Position numbers and translations under genes: made by a program. From JAUVKA01 sp964465145 (GTDB taxonomy: Bacteria > Bacteroidota > Bacteroidia > Bacteroidales > UBA12481): a DNA stretch of 38,790 bases. Of this stretch, positions 33,971 through 38,790 are shown in pieces. How positions within the stretch are numbered: the first letter of the stretch is position 1; every line of letters starts with the position of its first letter. The stretch lies in contig CAYXJR010000040.1 in the NCBI GenBank assembly GCA_964465145.1, positions 1 through 38,790 on the forward strand, in the 5' to 3' direction. Under the pieces are notes generated by a model. That model saw only the letters and a program-made list of their open reading frames with translations, did no database searches and was not told the DNA's origin.

Positions 33971-34204
33971 TTATTTGGTTAAAAGTTCTTTGATTTCTTT
34001 TGAAGAAGGTACGCAACCTTTTACCAGCACTTTGCCATCTACCACCATGGCCGGGGTGGTCATGATTCCATAGGCCATTATTTCAACAATATCTTCAACT
34101 TTTGAGATTTCGGCCTGGATTTCATTCTCCTGCACGGTCTCTCTAATCGTCTTTTCCAGGGCCAAACACTTGGCACATCCGGTTCCTAATATTTTTATTT
34201 CCAT
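33971..34204 (-). CDS. Small thioredoxin-like redox protein
   Basis: 77 residues, glutaredoxin/thioredoxin-like mini-fold: MEIKILGTGCAKCLALEKTI with CAKC (Cys10, Cys13), then MTTPAMVVDGKVLVKGCVPS with the cis-Pro (TTPA). Cytoplasmic. Proteins of this type (redox-active disulfide protein 2) are frequent in arsenic clusters with ArsR and permeases. First gene after operator 3; arsF starts 11 nt downstream. Confidence 0.9.
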   Translation of the reverse strand: MEIKILGTGCAKCLALEKTIRETVQENEIQAEISKVEDIVEIMAYGIMTTPAMVVDGKVLVKGCVPSSKEIKELLTK

Positions 34205-34232
34205 AATAAGAAGTTATTATTACTATTCGTTA

Positions 34233-34248
34233 TTCGCAAAACTACGAA
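34233..34248 (-). promoter_or_regulatory. ArsR-type operator 3 with embedded -7 box
   Basis: On the minus strand TTCGTAGTTTTGCGAA: same TTCGT-N6-GCGAA pattern as operator 2. The centre holds TAGTTTTG, an exact TAnnTTTG, so bound ArsR would cover the promoter of the redox-arsF-arsG genes. The -33 match is poor. Confidence 0.65.
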
Positions 34249-34266
34249 GTGACCATTCAAATTTTT

Positions 34267-34566
34267 TTATATATCGAACATCTTTTTAATCAAGCTTTTA
34301 GCTTCTTCCCAGTTCTCCTTTTGAATACAATATTTTATTCTGGGGGATTCGATTTCACCTTGAATCAAACCCGCATCCTTCAGCTCCTTTAAATGCTGAG
34401 AAAGTGTTGACTTAGCTATTGGTAGTACTTCAGATAGATCGCCGCTGTAACAACAGGATTGGCTGGCAAGCAACTGCATTACATACACGCGTATTGGATG
34501 ACCCAGCGCTTTTGCATACCTGGCTATTTTCTTTTGCTCGTAAGTTATACCAATTGTTTTTTTCAT
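34267..34566 (-). CDS. arsR: ArsR-family arsenic-responsive repressor
   Basis: 99 residues from the ATG at 34566; the longer frame to 34656 would run through the promoter/operator. Winged helix: YAKALGHPIRVYVMQLLASQ, then SGDLSEVLPIAKSTLSQHLK and ELKDAGLIQGEIESPRIKYC. Vicinal Cys38-Cys39 (QSCCYSGDL) at the start of helix 3 are at the place where ArsR proteins bind As(III), so the metalloid would release the DNA. It probably represses itself and, by operators 2 and 3, the two downstream blocks. Confidence 0.92.
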   Translation of the reverse strand: MKKTIGITYEQKKIARYAKALGHPIRVYVMQLLASQSCCYSGDLSEVLPIAKSTLSQHLKELKDAGLIQGEIESPRIKYCIQKENWEEAKSLIKKMFDI

Positions 34567-34569
34567 ACT

Positions 34570-34616
34570 GTTCGTAATAGAACGAACAAAGGTAAATAAA
34601 GATTTCAATTCTACAA
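34570..34616 (-). promoter_or_regulatory. arsR promoter with ArsR operator 1
   Basis: Minus strand: TTG (34614-34616), 19-nt spacer, TACCTTTG (34587-34594), directly followed by the perfect inverted repeat GTTCGTTCTATTACGAAC (34570-34587). The repressor site covers the transcription start; the arsR ATG is 3 nt further on. Confidence 0.8.
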
Positions 34617-34640
34617 TACAAATCCAATTTGAATCATGAA

Positions 34641-34931
34641 TCAACCAGGGCAACATAGATGATCCATCTTCATCATACTCACAGTTTTCATGCCCTTACC
34701 GGCTCTAATCCGGAATATATACATTCCGGCTTCTGCACCTTGGCCATGCTCATCATTCCCGTTCCATTCCAATGAATAATCCCCTGCAGAATAATGCTTA
34801 TTGCTGGCCAGAGTCTTTATATGCTGGCCATTAAGATTATAAACCTCAATAGTGATGTTTTCTGCCTTTGGCAAACTAAACTCTATCATGGTATTGGAAT
34901 TAAAAGGATTTGGGAAATTTTGAAAGGCCAT
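34641..34931 (-). pseudogene. Orphan T9SS type A sorting domain
   Basis: 96 residues that consist almost only of a T9SS C-terminal domain: FQNFPNPFNSNTMIEFSLPK, then ITIEVYNLNGQHIKTL, and AGMYIFRIRAGKGMKTVSMM. The normal cargo domain is missing; a TAA lies nine codons (26 nt) before the ATG in the same frame, and no signal peptide exists. It is therefore the 3' end of a lost surface-protein gene. The region 34932-35211 to its right shows no gene. Confidence 0.7.
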
Positions 34932-35211
34932 TTTAACTGCTGTCAGAGTTGGTTATCTTCGATGAGCCGGTTTAGTATTAGACAAACCGAAAGATAGTAA
35001 AAAGTTCATTGAGATAATCTTAATAGCAGGATTGAAGGTGTCAAATTACCCGGTTCTTCGTCACATTCATATGTCCAGGCTTGCTAATTATAAATAACCC
35101 AGGCTATACACCGTAACTGTTAATTTTAGGAATATTTGAACTATACATGCGCACATACTAAATAAGATTTTACCAGTATTGCATCTTCCTTCTGCTTTCT
35201 TTATATTTGAG

Positions 35212-35219
35212 CCTCCCCC
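35212..35219 (+). promoter_or_regulatory. Candidate -7 box of the lipoprotein operon
   Basis: TATATTTG, an exact TAnnTTTG, 21 nt before the ATG at 35241. No convincing TTG at -33. Confidence 0.4.
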
Positions 35220-35240
35220 GCTATTAATTATTCGAGTCCT

Positions 35241-35684
35241 ATGAAACTTATTTGTAGATGGTTGCTGACCTTTTGTCTGCTGGTGATTATTGTTTCGTCC
35301 TGCGATAACGATCCAATAATCGATCCGCCGCAGGGGTTGGAAGCTGAACCCATAGGTACTTTAAGAGTATGGTTCAAGATCTCCCATCCATGGCTGCCCC
35401 TGGATAGGATTGTAAGGACTGACCTGCATGTGGCTAAAGATGGAATGGAAATTTATAAGGGGAATTACTTGGAATCGGCCAATGTAACTGATTTTCAGGA
35501 CAACTACTTTTTCTACCTGCCACCGGGAACCTACTATTATGAAGCCGGTATCGCCTGTATCTGTGGCGGGGATTCCTGCTCTGCTGGTGGCTTTCCCGGA
35601 AACCAGTTTGGAGGAAAATTTACTATGGGGAAGTTCACTATTACAGAAGGCGAGGTAACTACGGTTACACCCACGTTTCAATGA
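35241..35684 (+). CDS. Small lipoprotein
   Basis: 147 residues with a lipoprotein signal (MKLICRWLLTFCLLVIIVSSC; lipobox IVSSC, Cys21). The mature part is beta-rich: GTLRVWFKISHPW, a repeat of YFFYLPPGTYYYEAGIACIC, and TFTITEGEVTTVTPTF-like last strands; it resembles a small Ig-like/transthyretin-like surface domain but the family is not identified. First gene of the operon; its stop overlaps the DUF4249 start by 4 nt. Confidence 0.8.
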   Translation: MKLICRWLLTFCLLVIIVSSCDNDPIIDPPQGLEAEPIGTLRVWFKISHPWLPLDRIVRTDLHVAKDGMEIYKGNYLESANVTDFQDNYFFYLPPGTYYYEAGIACICGGDSCSAGGFPGNQFGGKFTMGKFTITEGEVTTVTPTFQ

Positions 35685-36682
35685 CAAGGCAAGCTATTAT
35701 ATTATTCCTGATCAGTCTGCTTGTTCTGGGATGTGAAGCTGAACTTGATGTATTCCGGGAGGGTGAGCCTACACCAGTGGTGTATTGTATTCTCGACCAG
35801 GAAAAAACCACCCAGAGTTTAAGGCTGTCGCGTTCTTATAACTCTTTCGCAGCCTACGAAGCTCCTGAAAGTTCGGATAGCCTTTTGTTTGATAGGGCTC
35901 TGGATGTGGCTATTGAACAGGTAAACGGCACAACTGTCGAAAAACGCGCCTTTTTTACTCCGGTTGATGTGAAAAAAGATACAGGATTCTTCCCGGTAAC
36001 AGAACACTGGGTCTATCAATCAGATATGGAAATCCTGCCCAATACAACTTATAAGCTGATTATCTATCTTAATGAATCCGACAAAATTATTTACTCAACT
36101 TGTACAACAGTCACTCCATTTGATATTGTGAATCCAGCATACCCGGAAGTCCGGGACATTAATTTTCAAGCTGAGCACAATCCTTCATTTTACTGGACAC
36201 AAAGCACTAATGCAGGCGTATACCAGTTGGGTTTCTTCCTTCATTACGATGAATATATTGTGGATGAAGTAGAAAGTAAAACGATGAATCTTTCCTTTAA
36301 TACAAAGTTTATCCTGGAAAATTCTGGCCATTTTTTTTCGCAGAGTATCAACAGTAACCAATTTTACATTAAGCTTAATGATCAATTGGAATCCGATCCG
36401 GCAGTATTCCGTAAATGTACTGGTTTGGATGCCTATGTTTTCTGTGGCGGTGAAGAATTAGCATACCTGATACGGCTTCAAACAGGGGGACAAACATTCA
36501 GCCTGATGGAATACACCAACCTTTATAATGGCATAGGGGTTTTCTCATCTCGCTTGACCCGGCAAATCAAGGGGTTTAAATTAACTGATCAGTCCATAGA
36601 TTCACTGGCGTATGGAAAATACACCTACGATCTTAATTTCCTCGACAGAAATGGAGTGAGAGAGAAAGGAGGTGGGAATTGA
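35681..36682 (+). CDS. DUF4249-type lipoprotein
   Basis: 333 residues, lipoprotein signal (MTRQAIILFLISLLVLGC, Cys18). The sequence after it (AELDVFREGEPTPVVYCILD, TQSLRLSRSYN) and the later NTTYKLIIYLNESDKIIYST stretch match the DUF4249 pattern: an N-terminal Ig-like region then a beta-rich domain. DUF4249 genes in Bacteroidota usually follow a TonB-dependent receptor; none lies in this window, so the partner is absent or elsewhere. It overlaps its neighbours on both sides by 4 nt. Confidence 0.8.
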   Translation: MTRQAIILFLISLLVLGCEAELDVFREGEPTPVVYCILDQEKTTQSLRLSRSYNSFAAYEAPESSDSLLFDRALDVAIEQVNGTTVEKRAFFTPVDVKKDTGFFPVTEHWVYQSDMEILPNTTYKLIIYLNESDKIIYSTCTTVTPFDIVNPAYPEVRDINFQAEHNPSFYWTQSTNAGVYQLGFFLHYDEYIVDEVESKTMNLSFNTKFILENSGHFFSQSINSNQFYIKLNDQLESDPAVFRKCTGLDAYVFCGGEELAYLIRLQTGGQTFSLMEYTNLYNGIGVFSSRLTRQIKGFKLTDQSIDSLAYGKYTYDLNFLDRNGVREKGGGN

Positions 36683-38427
36683 CAAGCTTAAAAACTTTAT
36701 TCCGGATCTTAGGGTTGGCCTTACTTGTAATGGCATGTGAACCTCACTCGGATGAAATTGATTATCAACCTGTATCTGAATTCATTGTATCACCGGATTC
36801 TGGCAATACCACCACCGTTTTTCAATTTGATGCCAGCACTTCTTTATCTTCGAGTTTGGAGGATAATCCAGTGTTTCTTCGTTGGGATTGGGATGCCGAT
36901 GGTAATTGGGACAAAATGTATACAACAGGTGGAATTTATACTCACCGATTCTATCAAAAAGGAACATATACTGTTGCTCTTCAAGCTGCCACCCTTCTAG
37001 GCAGAAAAGACACATCTCATATAACCATTGTTATTACTCAAGGTTATTCAGCCCCACATGCCGTCTTTCACGTCAGCCCCGATTCAGCCAATATCTTTAC
37101 TGAATTTACCTTCGATGCATCAGATTCCAAGGACGATGAAGATTCTATCAACCAGCTGCAGTTTCGTTGGGATTTTGAAGGGGATATAATCTGGGATACA
37201 GAATTTTCATCTGATCCGATAGCAAAATTCCAATATCCAGATAACGCATTTTATCCAGTAAGACTGGAAGTGAAAGATCCACAGGATATGAGAGGGATAT
37301 CTACTTTTAACCTGGAGGTTACCAGACTTAATGATAAGATAGTTCCAATAATGATATCAGAATGCTGGCCTTGTACTCTTGAAGACACAATTAATTTTGA
37401 TGCAAGTGAAAGCTATATAATGGGAGATCCGGGGGCTCAGGTGTCTTACTCCTGGGATATATTCGCCGACAACCGTTGGGAATTGGAAAGCAGTAGTTCA
37501 CCATTTTTCAATTATAAGATTCCCTTTGAGGGGATGCATAAAGTTAAACTCAGGGTCACAGATCAGGATGGTCTTTATATGGACACCATTACTGAGGTAG
37601 AGATCTTTCCATTAAATACGCCGCCTGTGGTCGATCTGGTCCTGGGTAACCGATACGGTAATCCCTCCACCAGATTCTACCTTCATGGACGAGGCTCATT
37701 TGACCGGGAAACCCCATACTTTGATCGTGAATTAAGGTGGGATCTGGACGATGATGGAATATGGGAAGAGGAACATAATGATCAATACGAGGTGTGGACG
37801 CAATATGATCAGCCTGGTGATTATCCGGTTGCTTTGCAGATCACTGACACACAGGGAAAATCAACAATTGCCTATGATACTATCAGGGTTTTCCAGGGCA
37901 ACCGGACAACCGATATTTTAGAAGATAAAAGAGGAGGCTCAATACCAGAATATTATGGAACCGTAAAAATTGGAAATACCTGGTGGACACAATCCAATGC
38001 AAGGTATACCCCCGCTCCTGGCTCTAATTATTTAGTTGATGTTTATATGGGTCAAACTGACAGTGTTTATTTATTCGGAAATTTGTACCCATACAAGGCA
38101 CTCCAAGACCGTAATAAACCCTGCCCAGATGGATGGAGAATTCCATCATTGGATGATTGGAATCAATTAATGGAAGATCTTGCACCCGAAAGCAATATTT
38201 CTGATCTGCTTTTAGGTGGTTCAAGTGAATTACATATCCTGCTAACAGGTCAATCCGATTATGGCGTTTATAATGGCAAGGGCCGGATGGTTAATTATTA
38301 TACAAGTACTTTGACAACCTCCAGACATCCTTATCTTTGGTACATAGATAAATTACTGAAAAAAAACCAGAGCGTGATAGGAAGCCGTATGTATAACTCA
38401 CCAATCCGCTGTGTTAAAGACCAATAA
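36679..38427 (+). CDS. PKD-repeat lipoprotein with C-terminal FISUMP domain
   Basis: 582 residues. The start is TTG 36679: it overlaps the upstream TGA, has AGGAGGTG 4 nt before it, and gives a lipoprotein signal (LFRILGLALLVMAC, Cys20), while the next ATG would lose it. Four PKD-like repeats cover about 30-400, each with a WDWD or WD-type core (for example RWDWDADGNWD, RWDFEGDIIWD). The last 150 residues are a FISUMP-type domain: VKIGNTWWTQSNARY, CPDGWRIPSLDDWNQLMEDL and the final SPIRCVKD. It is a surface-exposed protein, perhaps for adhesion or glycan contact. Confidence 0.85.
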   Translation: MTSLKTLFRILGLALLVMACEPHSDEIDYQPVSEFIVSPDSGNTTTVFQFDASTSLSSSLEDNPVFLRWDWDADGNWDKMYTTGGIYTHRFYQKGTYTVALQAATLLGRKDTSHITIVITQGYSAPHAVFHVSPDSANIFTEFTFDASDSKDDEDSINQLQFRWDFEGDIIWDTEFSSDPIAKFQYPDNAFYPVRLEVKDPQDMRGISTFNLEVTRLNDKIVPIMISECWPCTLEDTINFDASESYIMGDPGAQVSYSWDIFADNRWELESSSSPFFNYKIPFEGMHKVKLRVTDQDGLYMDTITEVEIFPLNTPPVVDLVLGNRYGNPSTRFYLHGRGSFDRETPYFDRELRWDLDDDGIWEEEHNDQYEVWTQYDQPGDYPVALQITDTQGKSTIAYDTIRVFQGNRTTDILEDKRGGSIPEYYGTVKIGNTWWTQSNARYTPAPGSNYLVDVYMGQTDSVYLFGNLYPYKALQDRNKPCPDGWRIPSLDDWNQLMEDLAPESNISDLLLGGSSELHILLTGQSDYGVYNGKGRMVNYYTSTLTTSRHPYLWYIDKLLKKNQSVIGSRMYNSPIRCVKDQ

Positions 38428-38452
38428 TCAATAAACATTAAACCAAAATATT

Positions 38453-38779
38453 ATGAAAAGAGCAGTCCTTCTATTTATAACAGTCATTCTGGGAACCGGG
38501 CTTGGAGCTTATTGTCAGAATCCGATAATGCTTACTGTAACACAGCCCGATCCTCTTCAGGCAGATGCAGGTACTGATGTAGAAATCGGCAAAGGAGAAT
38601 CTATAAGCATCGGTGGGAATCCTTCTGCTCTTGATGGGTATGGAGATTATATCTATTCCTGGGCCCCGGCAACTGGATTGAATGATCCAACCCTGGCAAA
38701 CCCTATAGCTACCCCCGAATCTACTACCATATACCTATTACAGACTTCGTTAGTTTCTATATTTATTTTTTTACACTAA
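38453..38779 (+). CDS. N-terminal part of a secreted Ig/PKD-like protein, possibly disrupted
   Basis: 108 residues. Signal peptide MKRAVLLFITVILGTGLGAYC-Q, then an Ig-like repeat DAGTDVEIGKGESISIGGNP and YSWAPATGLNDPTLANPIAT, which usually continues with a TVTVTD-type strand. Here it turns into LLQTSLVSIFIFLH and stops at 38779, so the gene may be interrupted near 38740 by a frameshift, an insertion or an assembly end. Only 11 nt remain beyond the stop. It follows the PKD lipoprotein by 25 nt and belongs to that operon. Confidence 0.6.
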   Translation: MKRAVLLFITVILGTGLGAYCQNPIMLTVTQPDPLQADAGTDVEIGKGESISIGGNPSALDGYGDYIYSWAPATGLNDPTLANPIATPESTTIYLLQTSLVSIFIFLH

Positions 38780-38790
38780 ATGGGTTATCA

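Noticed and set aside
33960..34016. Longer start of arsF at 34016
   Set aside because: Overlaps the redox gene by 46 nt and hides the signal peptide that begins at ATG 33959.
34567..34656. Longer start of arsR at 34656
   Set aside because: Would be translated through the arsR promoter and operator; MKKTIG at 34566 is the family-like start.

Overview
The window reads as a chromosomal segment of a member of the Bacteroidota, probably a free-living Bacteroidales/Marinilabiliales-like organism. The evidence is type IX secretion (T9SS) sorting tails, a DUF4249 lipoprotein, a FISUMP/PKD lipoprotein, a large MacB/FtsX-type permease, and repeated matches to the Bacteroidota promoter (-33 TTG, about 19-21 nt, -7 TAnnTTTG). 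The DNA is AT-rich. No rRNA, tRNA, CRISPR array or integrase gene was found.

Layout. (1) 86-1988: a papain-like protease with a T9SS tail but no signal peptide, then a terminator. (2) 2096-6477: a mobile-element replication/control module made of a CHC2-zinc-finger primase-helicase, small ORFs, and divergent HTH repressors. (3) 6876-8808: cysK and cysE behind a complete cysteine attenuator (promoter, leader peptide with three consecutive Cys codons, antiterminator and terminator). (4) 9386-10711: an AbiE type IV toxin-antitoxin locus with intact antitoxin and operator but an internally deleted toxin. (5) 11188-15349: a four-gene operon with an AttH/CrtC-like lipocalin, an ABC ATPase, an ABC permease and an ICMT-Lgt fusion. 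(6) 15543-16336: a degraded second copy of the primase gene, a dispersed repeat, and a Fur/PerR-like palindrome. (7) 16420-19262: an unknown protein and an FtsX-type permease. (8) 19425-27643: a type I restriction-modification operon (hsdM-hsdS-higB-higA-truncated regulator-hsdR) with a HigBA toxin-antitoxin pair inside it. (9) 27729-29148: small unknown genes and a GIY-YIG-like protein. (10) 29212-34616: an arsenic resistance cluster (arsR, redox protein, arsF, arsG, arsP-like permease, a ProC-like dehydrogenase, arsC, acr3) with three matching ArsR-type operators. (11) 34641-38779: an orphan T9SS tail and an operon of surface lipoproteins running off the window.

How the parts fit. The stretch from about 2 to 28 kb looks like an accessory region built by repeated insertion and decay: a primase module, a remnant of a second primase, a broken AbiE, a truncated AlbA_2-type regulator, and about 160-bp repeats in the same orientation between the blocks. 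The two most interesting items are the cysteine leader-peptide attenuator in front of cysE-cysK, where leader ORF, antiterminator and terminator can all be read from the sequence, and the dispersed repeat family whose copies sit beside both the intact and the degraded primase modules.
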